From: Sciurus carolinensis
Lineage: Eukaryota > Chordata > Mammalia > Rodentia > Sciuridae
Assembly: GCF_902686445.1 (NCBI RefSeq)
Contig: NC_062217.1
Span: forward strand, 172,541,098-172,605,097
Direction of reading: 5' to 3'
DNA: 64,000 bases
The stretch's first letter is position 1. Each line of letters begins with the position of its first letter. Both the position numbers and the translations under genes were made by a program. The notes beneath the pieces were generated by a model. That model did not search any database, was not told where the DNA came from, and saw only the letters and a program-made list of their open reading frames with translations. This document shows, in pieces, positions 10,101 through 21,011 of the stretch.

Positions 10101-12639
10101 AACGCCTGGGTGCAGCTGGGTCCTCTGCAGAGCTGGAGTCTGATGTCTGGGCTGAGGCTTTTGAGGCCGGGATTCATTTGTCTCCTTAAATGTGGTTCTG
10201 AGGTCTGTGGTATGTCAGAAACCCTCCTGGTTGTGTCCTGCTGGGAGGAGCCCAGCTCCGGACACCAGGGGCTGATGCCAGCCCTTCTCTGCCCCCAGCA
10301 AGCTGTTGGAGCCTGGGGCGAGGCATTCGGGACAGAAATGGCTGGGGGCTGGGTGGTTTGGCCTCTCAGATGCCTCCAGGGCTAAGAGTCTTGGTCCTCT
10401 ATGGTTTTATAATACCACACAGCGAAAAGTTCACAACTGATGGCAGGGGCACTCTGTTGCTGTGGGAATTTTTCCTGGCTAGAAGCTTCTATGCACAGTG
10501 GAGTTCACCAAGACTTTGAAGTCTAGCTATGTTCCTGACCAAGATTATAGCATCATAGTTTCATTCAATTCCTAATTAACTTGTCCTTGAAGTCAGGTTG
10601 GGTTCACACACATGGGCAGTCAGAGGGAAGCCACTGAGGGAAGTGCTGCATGAGGTTTGTGTGGGAGCTCTTGTCACCAGTGATCCACCTGTGTGACACA
10701 TTTCTCCTGGGCTGGGAAGGCACAGTCATTGGATATGGTGGCATTCACATGGAGAGACTCACTCTTGGTGCCCACCTCACCCCTGCCTCTCCCAGGATGG
10801 CCATTGGACTGCGCCGTGGCTGACGTGTGGCTGGGTGTGCTGGGAGGCACCCCTGCATCCCGTCCTATGGGCATGTCCAGGACCAAGACTGCGATCATTC
10901 CAGGAGACCCTGGTTCTCTTTGTTCGTCTTCAGACATCTGAAGTCAGCCAGCATGCTCTGGATGGGAGTCTGCAGCTGGGGAGGACCCCACCCAGGCTGG
11001 TTCAGTCCCAGGGGTGCCTGTCCTGCCCAGCTGGGGTCTGATCTCCCCTGCTCTCACCCTTTGCTGCATGTCCAAGTGTCTCCTGGTTTGCAGGGTCTTC
11101 TTTTCAATAGATTTTGTCCTCTAATTAGCCTTGTAATGCTTACCATGTGGCCACATACTGTGACTCTGTGGTAGACCCTGATGGTGTGCCCTCTGTTGAC
11201 CTGGGAGTCTCAGATGGCTTTTCTGAGATGATGTATACTGAAGACTTGGGTCTCCTGGGAACTAAGGGATGCATAGGACCCTGGGTAACTTTGGGCTCTA
11301 GTGGAAGAGAATCTAATTGCCCAGTGTGGTTTTGTATCATAGATGTGGACAAACAAGGGACTCACCTGACTCACTGCACCAGAAGGGACATGGTACAGGC
11401 AGATTTCTCCAGAATCAGACTTCTGAGCATAGCAATCTGGTTTCATATCCTCCGTGGGTCCCCATTCCCTTCCCAGGGCTAGCACTAGGAGATGCTCTAC
11501 AGAGAAGTGCACCGGCTTGGCATCTGTGTATTGATCCAATGCACCTGCCTGCCCCCACTGGCTCCCTCCAGTCCAACCATCTTGTGTTTCTGCTCTCTGC
11601 AGCAAGGTGGGAAGAACCCAAGTCACACAGTGCACTACCCTGGGGGTAGTGCAGGAAACGCTGACTTTGAAACTAGCTGGATCTACAACAGGACCAGGCT
11701 CAGAGCTTTGCTGAAAGGATTTTTCTGAATCCATGGGATGGTGAGCCTGCCTCCAGGAAAGTGTGTGGGTGTGCTGGGCCTCCTCCCTCTGGCCTCCACC
11801 AGCCTCTCTGAACCACACTTGTCTTTCTAGTGCAGCTGCTGACCAGCTAGGTGTGTCCATTGGTGGTTTACGGTACTGCACAGCTACACTGCTCATTCTA
11901 AGAGTAGGGTATGCTCATTATGGAATGCTTATGAGTGAGGAAACACACAGTGAAGAGCTTGCTCCTGTATTTTTCTTTCCATATTTTAATCTATCTAACT
12001 CTGTGGGCGTGTATGTTTTGTTAATACAACGGGAGCATCTCCTGTGTACCATCTAACGTCCCTGTTCCTCTCCTCATTCTGTGCTCACTTGGATCCTTTC
12101 CCACCTCTGCACCCCTCCCCCTGCAACTCCAAGGGCTGTTCTGCTTGGGACACGTTCTCGCAGCACCCTCCCCTGTTCCCCTAAGAGCACCCGCAGTCTC
12201 ATCTGTGGCTCTCCTTGGGTCCTAATCACAAGTGGCATGCAGTGTTCTCAACCGCGTCCAAAATGCTGTGATCCGGACTCCCCACTCCTACTGCTCTGCA
12301 TGCCCAGCAGCACCTGACATCAGGAGAGGGTTCCTCAGCTAGACGTGCGGGAACCTTACTCATGAATGAACCGTCAACCCAGAGAGCGCTCATCTTCATT
12401 AGCAAGGACTGCTTGGCGCCTCCTGTCTTTTGTGCTCCCCTGGCAAAAGTTAATGCATTTCATAGTTTTATTTCTGGGAAAGTTGGTCCTGGACTTGGCT
12501 AAACTTGGTGCCCCCACGGTGTTGGAGGGGCACTGGAAGCAAACACTTCTGAATTATTGCCATTATTTAAAATTTGCCCTTGCCAGGGCATACAACCTGA
12601 GGGTTTCTTCATGGACTCTTTTTCTCTCCCTCCACCACG
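10101..12639. other. Unassigned non-coding sequence, possibly old repeat-derived
   Basis: This 2.5-kb stretch has no recognisable gene. A 228-codon minus-strand frame (11210-11896) has no domain I know. The even composition and the absence of enhancer-like AT blocks hint at old retroelement DNA, but I cannot name a family. A perfect 9-bp hairpin lies at 11632-11652. Confidence 0.4.
11632..11652. repeat. Perfect short inverted repeat (9-bp stem, 3-nt loop)
   Basis: GCACTACCC at 11632-11640 is followed by TGG and then GGGTAGTGC at 11644-11652, an exact reverse complement. There is no T-run or other sign of function nearby. A chance occurrence is possible in 64 kb. Confidence 0.7.
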
Positions 12640-13230
12640 TGTGAACAACATACAGTGGGTTTTGGGGGCTATGACCTTTTCACAGGGTAATCACTTTTAA
12701 AGACCTTCCGGCAGTGCAGAAAAAGCGACAAAGAAAATGCATCTATCAGCCGAGTTTCAGAGATCAGTGCTCCCTGACGAGGCGGGGGCAGGCCCACACC
12801 CTTATTTTTAATGATCTGACCCAACGGAAATCTCCTGGTTACAAAGACGCTGCCTTAGAATTTTAAAAAACCTAATAAATAATTTGTTACAACCGGAGGG
12901 CATCACGTTACCATGTTACTTATTATGGAACTAGGATAATATTTAAATTTCTTATTTACAGCATTAAAATAAATAGTGGTTTGGGCATTTTTGCAGAGCA
13001 GAGGACTGCGCGACGTCACTCCCGCCCCTCCCCCGCGCGGTCGCCCAGCCTCAGCACACCCTTCCTTCCTGCTGGGTCTGGGTTCTTTTCCCAGCTGCAA
13101 TTACTCCATTATGCTATTAAAGTTCAGAATGTGCAACATGCCCGACCCCTGAAGGCATTTGCCAGTCATTTTTTTTATCTTGTCTAATACCTGTGGCTCT
13201 CTGTCTGTGCTGACATTTGACTGCGAGCGT
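12640..13230. promoter_or_regulatory. Candidate conserved element with a CpG/CRE-like patch
   Basis: AT-rich sequence (12830-12990, several TAAT and ATTTAAAT words) runs into a short CpG patch holding a CRE-like GACGTCAC (13012-13019) and a GC-box-like run CCCGCCCCTCCCCCG at 13021-13035. AT-rich sequence then follows, with TGCAATTACTCCATTATGC at 13096-13114. No repeat or reading frame explains it. It could be an enhancer or a minor promoter. The call is inferred from motifs. Confidence 0.3.
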
Positions 13231-13329
13231 TCTATAGGATCTGCCGGTTAGCTGTCCCTTGAAGGCCGCTGGCCTCAGCACCTCTTATGGTCACTCATCT
13301 GGCCCCTCTCAGATCTCCGAGGGGGGTGG

Positions 13330-13620
13330 CAGGCAACACAGTGAATGAAATATCAAGCACATCAGATCAAATGGCAGGCTGGCCCCCCAGGTAAGGAGCA
13401 GGCTGGGTGGAGGGCTGAGAGCAGGCGCTGCGTGCCTGGCTCACACAGGGCTCGGACCCCTGTTCCATCAAGTGCCCCTCGCTCACGCCCCACTAATTGG
13501 GTAGGATTGCTGCCGTCTGATGAGTCATAATTAGGACGAGGCGGCTCCACTAGGAGCCTTCTCATCGGGCGAAGGGTCAGGGACTAATGACTAGCAGAAG
13601 GTAACGGTTTTGTTGATGCC
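13330..13620. promoter_or_regulatory. Candidate enhancer: homeodomain plus AP-1 sites
   Basis: A TAATTG site (13494-13499), a canonical AP-1 site TGAGTCA (13521-13527) abutting TAATTA (13528-13533), and TAATGA (13584-13589) lie within 100 bases in non-repetitive DNA. This is the densest cluster of recognisable factor sites in the first 15 kb. Function is inferred. Confidence 0.3.
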
Positions 13621-13633
13621 TGTAGTCTCTGTT

Positions 13634-13654
13634 GAAAAAAAAAAAAAAAAAAAT
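13634..13654 (+). repeat. Poly(A) run
   Basis: This is an uninterrupted run of about 20 adenines. The sequence upstream does not look like a retroposed copy, so I read it as a simple repeat. Confidence 0.85.
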
Positions 13655-13659
13655 CCAGA

Positions 13660-14110
13660 GCTGCCGCATTTCTTCCGGCGGCAGGCCCTGCATCTTTCCC
13701 CTCATTTGATTCAGTGACCTCTCAAGTGCATCATCGCCCCCAGGGCTCGGCCGTCCAGCAACTGTTAAGCCCCTTGGGTTGATAATCTTCTCCCACTTTT
13801 GCCCTCAACACCAGACGCACCACCATTAGCTGCAGCTGCTCTGGAGCTCATTAGAGGCGATCGATGGGGAGCGAGATGAAGAATGCCGCCGCCCTCCGCG
13901 CTCGGCGGCCGCTTCCCGGCCTTCCCACCGAGTGCCTGCCCAGGCGGGGCTCCCTGAGCAGCGAAAAGGGGCCAGCGGGACCGGATGGGCAAAGTGCACA
14001 TCTACCTTCATGGTCTCGGGACGTCGTTGAGTCTAAAGGACTTTTTATTTTCATTTAATTTTCCTGGAAAAATTGCACATCGTTGCCTTCCATTGCTCTT
14101 TGAGCCAGGA
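13660..14110. promoter_or_regulatory. Candidate conserved element with CpG patch
   Basis: The block contains CACCATTAGCTGCAGCTGC near 13820 (a homeobox site beside E-box words), GCTCATTAGAGGCGATCGAT near 13846, a CpG-rich stretch at 13885-13990, and AT-rich TTTTATTTTCATTTAATTTTCC near 14043. The mixture continues the regulatory-looking character of 12.6-13.6 kb. No gene frame is recognised. Confidence 0.28.
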
Positions 14111-15280
14111 AGGCCAAAAGAAAAATGTTCCCCCATGAAAGCATGACCAGTCCTCCCTGCTGGGACCTGGGGACCTGGACAGTGTTGCTTGTTCAGGACG
14201 CAGGTGGGACTGGGCTCCGTCCAGAGCATAGCGACTAGGGAAGGGGGGCTTATCGGGGCCTTGGCTCTGGCCGGAAGGTGCTGCCCAGAGCCTGCTGAGT
14301 CCTGCTTCTTCCTGTCTACGGTTGAGAGCTCACCCAGTGGGCATGCCCAGAAGCAGAAAGGACCTCGGGGCAAGGACTGGAATCAGCTCTCCTTCTCAGA
14401 CTTTTGCAAGTCAGTGACCTTCAGAAGACCTGGGCCATGTTGTCCCCTGGACTCTGCTTCCCCTGGGTGGGTCAGAAGGTGCCCGGGGGAGCAGCAGGAG
14501 TGGCCCCTCCCACAGGTGGGGGCAGCTGAGCAGCAAGACTCCTCCCCTGCTCCTCCTCAGCCAGCAGGGGCTCTGTACCTGCCAGTTCCTCACTACCCAG
14601 ATTCCCTGGACAGGAGAGAAGTGTGACCGTAGGGAAGACCCGAGGTTGGAGCTGGAGACCACCTCAGCATCTGCAGGCAGAGAACTCATGACCCTCTGTC
14701 TTTGTTTTCTGCCGGCAGGACCTCATGGAAGGAAGGACCAGCCCCAACCATGTCTCACCATGAGGACAGAGACTGCCTTGAGAACTGCAGACGGCCTAGC
14801 AGAACGCACTACAGATCCCTGGCTGGGAGGGGCTGGGAGAGCACATGTAGACACCACTGCATCCAGGCCGGGCAGAGATCCCCATCTGGGGGTCCCAAAC
14901 AGACCCAGGAGAGACATTCCAACAAAGAAGGCTCCTGTGTGGGAAGGACCCCAGCTCCGATCCCTCATCTGTCCCCCGCGGTGGGGCGCCACAGGAGACA
15001 CGTGTGCAGGAAGCCTCCCTTTCCCTGTATTCTTTATTCTGTGCCTAAAATAGTTGTCTAGTGACAGACCCAAGACAACAGTGGCCCAAAAGGAACCCTC
15101 CTCCCAAGTACAGGCTGAGAACAGAGACTTGTGACGAGAAGACCAAAAGTTCTGAGGACTCAGAGCCAGGTTTCTGTGAAATGAAGCAACAGCAAGGGAG
15201 AGAAAATTCCAGAAGTTCCTGGTTTCTGTTTTTAACAAGATTTAGGGACACCTTGCACCTATGAAATCAGAGGAGGCATT
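14111..15280. other. Unassigned non-coding sequence
   Basis: Open frames here (up to 171 codons on minus, 14723-15238) overlap on both strands and show no family signature. No repeat is recognised. Confidence 0.5.
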
Positions 15281-15303
15281 TTTTTTTTTTTTTTTTTTTT
15301 TTT
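15280..15303 (-). repeat. Poly(T) run
   Basis: This is an uninterrupted run of about 23 thymines. It could be the tail of a retroposon on the minus strand whose body would lie at 15304-15600, but I recognise no element or gene copy there. Confidence 0.75.
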
Positions 15304-15620
15304 GAAGATGGATAAAGCAAAACCCTCAAAGGCCACGTCTAAACAAGGAAGTGCAGAACTTAAAGTGACAACATGGGCAATGGCTACAGAAGACTGATCC
15401 AGTGAAGTAGAAGCTAGAGTGAAGAAGACAGGGCAGCCCAGAGGAAGGGGTAAGTAAGTAAAGTGATGGAGAAAGCAGGAGACGCAGAGTGCAAGAGAGC
15501 CAGCGCACACGCCCTGGGCGTCCCTGAGGCCGAGTCACCACTGAGGAATCAAAGGGACTCTCGGAGTACTAGACACAATTAATGGAGCTTGAATTTCAAA
15601 GATAAAAGGAAACACAAGTC
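15304..15620. other. Unassigned purine-rich sequence
   Basis: A- and G-rich on the + strand. There is no recognised repeat or gene, although its position beside the T-run leaves a retroposed origin open. Confidence 0.4.
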
Positions 15621-15626
15621 AAGCGT

Positions 15627-15806
15627 CACTCAGCCACGGGATGCGTTCCGAGAAGTGCATTGTCTGATGATTTCATTGTTGTGTGAACATCATGCATCGC
15701 ACTCGTGAAGCCAAGATGGCCGTAGCATCACCAGGCGATGGGACCTCATGGGACCACCTGCGTGTGACTCGTTGTTGGTTGAAATGCTGTGCAGCGCATG
15801 GCTGTA
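15627..15806. mobile_element. Old mammalian interspersed repeat, probably a DNA transposon (name not recalled)
   Basis: Two blocks match a widespread mammalian repeat whose ends I remember but not its name. The left block runs GGGATGCGTTCCGAGAAGTG to TGAACATCAT (15640-15695). The right block runs CATGGGACCACC to GCAGCGCATGGCTGTAC (15748-15806). The middle is shorter than in the full element, suggesting an internal deletion. Confidence 0.5.
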
Positions 15807-16139
15807 CACATCCAGACTGAAGAGCATCTTACACACAGAGGAAAAAATCGAACTGCCGAGTCTCTTTAACCTACAAAAATCCAAATCCATTTTACTTTTA
15901 TTGAAACACACAGCACACACTTAAGATTTCCAACGATTTTGTTTATTTCATATTTAACTAAATGATTAATCTTAGGAAAAAAATTCAACTCTTCCTTCTC
16001 CCATGATAATCTTTACCTTGAGAAAATTGGACAACTGAGAGACTTTTCTGCAATAAATGCAAGAGAACATGGATCAAGGTTTGCAGAGTTTTCATAGAAA
16101 ATTTTTGACCCAAGTCACCTCTGCCCAGACAGTGTACCT

Positions 16140-16265
16140 TTTTAGGTGACCTCCAGTCAGCATGCAAGCTCCATAAGATAAGGTCTGGAAGGATTTGGGC
16201 TGTATCACTAATTCTCTAGCAAGGCGCCAGACACACGGGAGTTGCACATTACATGTACGTTGATT
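16140..16265 (+). repeat. L2/MIR 3'-end relic
   Basis: The order GCAAGCTCCATAAG, CTGTATCACTAATTCTCTAG, GCGCCAGACACACGG follows the conserved 3' end of L2 and MIR elements in sense orientation. It is short and strongly diverged. Confidence 0.5.
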
Positions 16266-16919
16266 TGGATTGGCTACAGCAAAGATTTGCAAAGAACCTA
16301 GAAAACGTACCACTCATGTGCCCTTACTAGTGTGTGAAGACACACTGCAGCCAGTATAGACACATGGGGAGACTGTGGGGTAAAGAGGAGGCCAACGGCA
16401 AAGCCAGTAAAGCACGCGGTGTTCAGATAACTGTTGCTCATATGATTAGAAAGCAACCCAAACACGAAATACAATTATTGAAAGGAAAATGCATAAGGTA
16501 AGCAAACCATTTAGTATTAATTATCTGGTTTAGCTGTTAGATAATAGAAGCAAAATTGGCAAATGAGGCAGGAAGAGAAGTAAATATGTGAGAAATTTTA
16601 TCTGAGTCATTGAATAACATCTCAGTGTTAATGGTAACTAGAAAAAAAAAACAACTCCAGGTTTGATGAAAAAACAAAGAAGGTAAAAATAAGCACACGT
16701 AAAATAAAACCAAGATTCACACTTTGCAAATAACCAGAGGGAAAAAAGAGCTAAGAAAAATAAAGGGCAGCAACAAGGAAGCATTCAGAAATACGAGGGC
16801 ACGTCAGGAGTTGGTCCAGATATGTGTGTGGACGGCCAGGTCCCCAGGGGCAGCCTTTCAGTCCGGATCCAAGATCGGGGTCAAATTAAAATCCATTGGC
16901 GAGAGATGCATCTAAGAGG
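16266..16919. other. Unassigned A-rich sequence upstream of L1
   Basis: It is A-rich on the + strand. It may be the 5' part of the L1 that follows, but I cannot align it with confidence. Confidence 0.4.
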
Positions 16920-18575
16920 AAAGGTAGGGAACGGCTGAAAAATAATGGGCTGGATAAAGACACACTGGGAAACACAAGCAAACTGGAAAGTGGCGGTGGG
17001 ACAATACTGGCATCACAAAAGTAAGAATCACCACAAATGTGTCAAATATAATTCTTAGAATATATAAAGTACCAACAAATAAAAAGCACGAGAAGAGGTT
17101 GGCAAAGTCGGGATTAACACAGGAACTTTAATATGCAATGTCTGCGTAAGACAAGCTGACAAAAATAGAGATTAAAAAGCTGGACCATATACAATAGAGC
17201 TTACTCAGCATTTAATTAAGTATAGTGATTTTGTGTCACCCAAAGAAAAAGGATAATATCTATGGCATATTTGTAGAAACTAACAACTAAAAAAAAAAAA
17301 AAAAACAAAAAAAAACCAAGAAAAAACTAATCACAAACAAAGCTTAATGAATCATCCTAAGGGTCAAACTGTACAGACCACATGCATAGCTATACCAAGC
17401 GATGTGGATTTTAGTAACAAAAATATAATGAAATTCATTTAATTCTAGAATGCCTAAAAACAAGAACTATTAAAAAAAAAAAAGAAGCCCTAAGTCAATT
17501 TTGGGTCAAATGCATCATTTTCAGTTGTTTGTGATGAAGCCAGACTCAACACAGTAAAAGACCTCTAGAAGTCACCTATCTCATAATTTAAAAATCCAGG
17601 ATGCTAAGTTCAAGGATGGTTAAAAGGAAACATAAGATAACAAGAAACTTTATGAATTAGGATACAGAAAAACAATGAACTCAATGAATTTAAGACCATT
17701 AAAATCTGATTCACATTAAAATAGATTAATCACTGATAAATCCCATGTGGAAGAAAAGAGGGAAAATATCAGTATGTAAAATGAGGAATTAACAAATATA
17801 AATGAGGAATTAACAAATATAATAGAGGAAAGAATAAAAACAAGACATTATAATTAACTTGATATAATAATTAAAAAACTCTTAAGAAGCACTATACATA
17901 ACTCAGTGATAATAATGGTTAAGAAAAATAATGTCTCACTGAAAAAGCAGCAAATTTATACCTCATAATAGCCATGAGAAGAAACTGGAAAAGCCGTTCG
18001 GGCTTAATGAGTGTAGTTTTGTAACATTTTGGAATTAATCTCGTGTCTGTCCCTGTGTTTTACTCAGTATTTTGGTCATTCTTCCAGAATAACTTCAGAA
18101 TTCTTTAGAGTTTGGGGAAGAGGGTTTCCAGCCTTGTAAGAGTAAATACTTTCCCTGCTACATGAAAGATTGTCAAGCAAGGAAAGGTGTCCCCTGCTGT
18201 ACTTTACAGAGCTGGCTGGGTCTAAGTCCTGAAGAGGTGAGAGACTCCAAGCCACCTCACCGTGAGAGGAGGCTGGAACTGTGGCCCGCTGGCTCCTGGT
18301 GAGATGCAGCTGGTCACTGTTGAATCAAAGAACAAAAAGCCCTAAATAATATATGGCAAATTGCAAACAACAGTTTCATACACCATATAGATCTAGTCTA
18401 GGAATACAATAATGTTTTAATATTCAGAAATCTATTAATAAAATATATCACATCAGTAGATTAAAAGACGAAAGACCGCAGCAGATTCCCGGCAGACACC
18501 TGATAAAATTCGACATCAATTTCTGATAAAAACTTAATAAGCCAGGAAGAGAAGAATGGTTCCTTGACATTAAAA
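16920..18575 (+). mobile_element. Old L1 LINE, sense, ORF2-derived
   Basis: The sequence is A-rich and strongly diverged. Its clearest part, 18395-18575, follows L1 ORF2 reverse-transcriptase DNA in order: ATATATCACATCAGTAGATT, AAAGACGAAAGACCGC, CCTGATAAAATTCGACATCA, TCTGATAAAAACTTAATAAG. Part of 17000-17480 resembles the endonuclease end. Stops and frameshifts are everywhere, so no protein is encoded. The 3' part probably continues at 19640-20340. Confidence 0.6.
17779..17820 (+). repeat. Perfect 21-bp tandem duplication
   Basis: Two adjacent identical copies of a 21-base unit beginning AAATGAGGAATTAAC lie at 17779-17799 and 17800-17820. Identity is perfect inside a strongly diverged L1, so the duplication is much younger than the element. 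Replication slippage is the likely origin. Confidence 0.85.
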
Positions 18576-18634
18576 AATAAAAAAAAAAAAGGAAGAAGAA
18601 GAAAAAGAAGAAAAAAGAAAAATAAAAAGAAATA
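18571..18634 (+). repeat. A/G-rich low-complexity tract
   Basis: This is almost pure purine sequence (AAAAAAAGGAAGAAGAAG and similar). It sits at the break in the L1 chain and may mark an old A-rich tail or later expansion. Confidence 0.8.
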
Positions 18635-18639
18635 TGAAC

Positions 18640-19639
18640 CAGCGAGCAAGGGGCTCCATCCCATTTGTGAGGGTCCAAAGCTCCTGCAGTTTGAGTCCAC
18701 ACAGGGTGAGGAATTACAGTCAGACCATCATCATGACCATCTTCCGTAAGTTCCCCCAAGTGCACTAAGGACAGAGAAATAAGATTAAGGAACAGGCAAA
18801 AACCTGCATGTTGTGCAACCATTCGTCTAGAAACCCCGAAAGAGCATTTTAAAGGAAGTAGTTAGCAGAGTTTGTATTGGTGGTAACATGCACAAATCAA
18901 CGACTTTCTTATGTTCCATTAAAAATTAGTCGGAAATGATCACTGCCCCACACTGCGTCATAGGAGCAAACCCAGCCAGGTGCCAGGTGCACCAGGCACG
19001 GAGGACAGTCAGTCGGGAGAGAGGGCGAAAGTCTTGAATAAGTGGACTCGCAGTCCTCGGTGCTCAGCAGGGTGCAGAGGCAACGTCTGCAAGTCCACTC
19101 AGGCCTGGGGCAGTGCCAATCAACATGGAAATGAGGGCTCCTCTTACTCCACAGGAAGAGCCCAAATGCTGACCACACATGTAGAGGGAGGACAGGAGGA
19201 AGGAAGTGGGAAGTGGGCAGGGTGAGGTGGGGCAGGGGGAATGTGCGAGGCCGAGGCCTGTGAGGACCCCTCGCTCAGCACCGTGTTGAGGTGGGTGAGT
19301 TGGGATCCCTCCGCTAGCCGTGTTGAGATGGCAGGTTAATCGTTTGGCAACGAATCCCCTATCACTCCTACATGAATTTTCATTTTAGCACTTTAAAGGG
19401 GTCGGTGTCAGCGCCCTGGGCGACCTCTGGAAGGAGGACCGTGTGTTTGGCGTCAAGGCCTCGAGGAAGAACAAGAAAGAAAGCACAAGGAAAATTGGCT
19501 GAGACTCGTCTACACCGAAGTCGGAGAAGTCCCAACACCAGGGCACACCCTCTCCCACCCCAGCAGACGAGCCAGTTTCACTGTAGTGTATTGTTACATC
19601 AAGACTTATCATCTTTAATGGGTAAAAACCCGAGGAGTC
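18640..19639. other. Unassigned non-coding sequence between L1 pieces
   Basis: The part near 18900-19200 may belong to the L1, but I cannot align it. The rest is mixed DNA with a GC-richer patch near 19220-19290. I see no gene. Confidence 0.4.
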
Positions 19640-20340
19640 AGTAAAGTTTAGGGAAAATGCCCCAAATCCTGAAATCAGGCAAAAGCACTCACCAGACAGA
19701 TAAAAACTGCAAAGGCTCAGCGAACACTTGAGGAAATGTCCATGCCATTAGGAATGATGGAAATATGATCTGACTATGAGAGATTTTTTGGCTGATCAAA
19801 TTAGTAAAGATTTCCGAGCTAATGCCCGGTGTTGTAAGGTCCTGGGGAACAGTAGCTCTTGCACTTTGTACGTAACGATGTTCTGGAGGATAAACTGATA
19901 ATATGAGTTAAAACCTTAACATTATTCATCATGTGGCCCCAGAGTCTTCTTTGGGTCCTCCCTTCCCTGAGGGACTCCTGGTAAGCCATCTTGCTGGAGA
20001 CTCCGGGTGCCCTCTGGAATAGCCATCAAGGGGACACAGCCTACCAAGAGAGGAGAGGGGTTGACTAAGCCACAGTCCATTAGAAGCAACGGAGTACTAA
20101 GCAGTCACTGCAAACCGTGTTCTGAGAAGCCCCGTGTGCACCTCAAAGCATTCCCAGTGTGTTAAGGAATAAAAGCAGGCTACAAAATGTGGTCAGCGCT
20201 GTGATTCTGACGCTGTGCGCCTGCACACCTGCCCAGATAGGTGATGGAAGGAGGGACAGGGATGATCTTCCAAATTCAGGGATAGGAGTGATTTTTATTG
20301 CCCACCTTTTCCTTTTCTATATGTCTTGGAATTCATGCAG
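19640..20340 (+). mobile_element. Old L1 LINE 3' end, sense
   Basis: Phrases near 19815-19850 (GCTAATGCCCGGTGTTGTAA, GTCCTGGGGA) and 20080-20340 (AACGGAGTACTAAGCAGTCA, GGGATAGGAGTGATTTTTAT) follow the order of an old L1 3' UTR that ends with an amplified TTTTT-rich strand. This is probably the continuation of the ORF2 relic at 16920-18575. Confidence 0.45.
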
Positions 20341-20798
20341 CTCATGGTGTTCCTTGTATACAACTGTCGTCGTCATAAAGAACTGTAAAGCTCCACTGGG
20401 AGGGGCGGTCCTTGCTGTCCCAAGTGTCCCCTCTGTAGCCCTTCCTTGCCCGGTGAGGCTGGGAGCAAGGCCCGTCCCTGAGGATGGCTGGCTGTGTCCC
20501 CCTCTCCTCTCTCTCCTGCCCTCCCTTGCTCTTTGGTTCTTCTGTTCAGACACTTCCTCCCACTTGCCCTTCTGGAAAGGGGTGGCCCCAGCCTCCCCGC
20601 TTTTACTCAGCGACACTCTCCTGCTTCACTGGACTCCCTCTGTTCTCCTGACCTGTGTTCCTTCGCTGGTGTCTGTCCCCAGGGGGAGAAGCAGGCGGAA
20701 GTTTTGCTACTGTCGAACTCTACTCACCCGGGCTCCCGATTAGGTGTGACTTCTGAGCATGAATGTGAATAAACTCAGCTTCTTCCTTGTCAACAGAA
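20341..20798. other. Unassigned non-coding sequence
   Basis: This is CT-rich sequence with a 194-codon frame (20159-20743, +) that starts inside L1-derived DNA and has no domain. It is not a gene. Confidence 0.5.
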
Positions 20799-20806
20799 AC
20801 CCCAAG

Positions 20807-21003
20807 TTAGGATTGCCAGACTTAACTTAAAAAAATACAGAATGCCTAGTTACATTTAAAAATTTCAGATGAATGACAAGTAGCTTTTTTAGTATAAGTA
20901 TGTCCCAAATATTGCAAGGGATCTATGCATATTAAAAACAATTCATTTGTTTACCTGAACTTTGAATTTAACTAGGTATCCCTATGTTATGTGGCAAGCC
21001 TAC
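20807..21003. mobile_element. Palindromic hAT-type DNA transposon (MER53-like), 197 bp
   Basis: The element is an imperfect palindrome. The left end TTAGGATTGCCA mirrors the right end TGGCAAGCCTAC. The two arms share TATAAGTATGTCCCAAATATTGCA in the centre and AATTTAACTAGG on the right. It is flanked by a perfect 8-bp target duplication, ACCCCAAG, at 20799-20806 and 21004-21011, the length made by hAT transposases. It is non-autonomous and encodes no transposase. The family name is from memory and not checked. Confidence 0.8.
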
Positions 21004-21011
21004 ACCCCAAG

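Noticed and set aside
9687..10385. 232-codon + strand frame
   Set aside because: It begins in an antisense L2/MIR relic and has no domain.
11210..11896. 228-codon minus-strand frame
   Set aside because: No recognisable motif, and no transcript signals or homology are visible.
15280..15600. Processed pseudogene on the minus strand with a poly(A) tail
   Set aside because: Only the T-run is convincing. I recognise no gene copy or flanking duplication.
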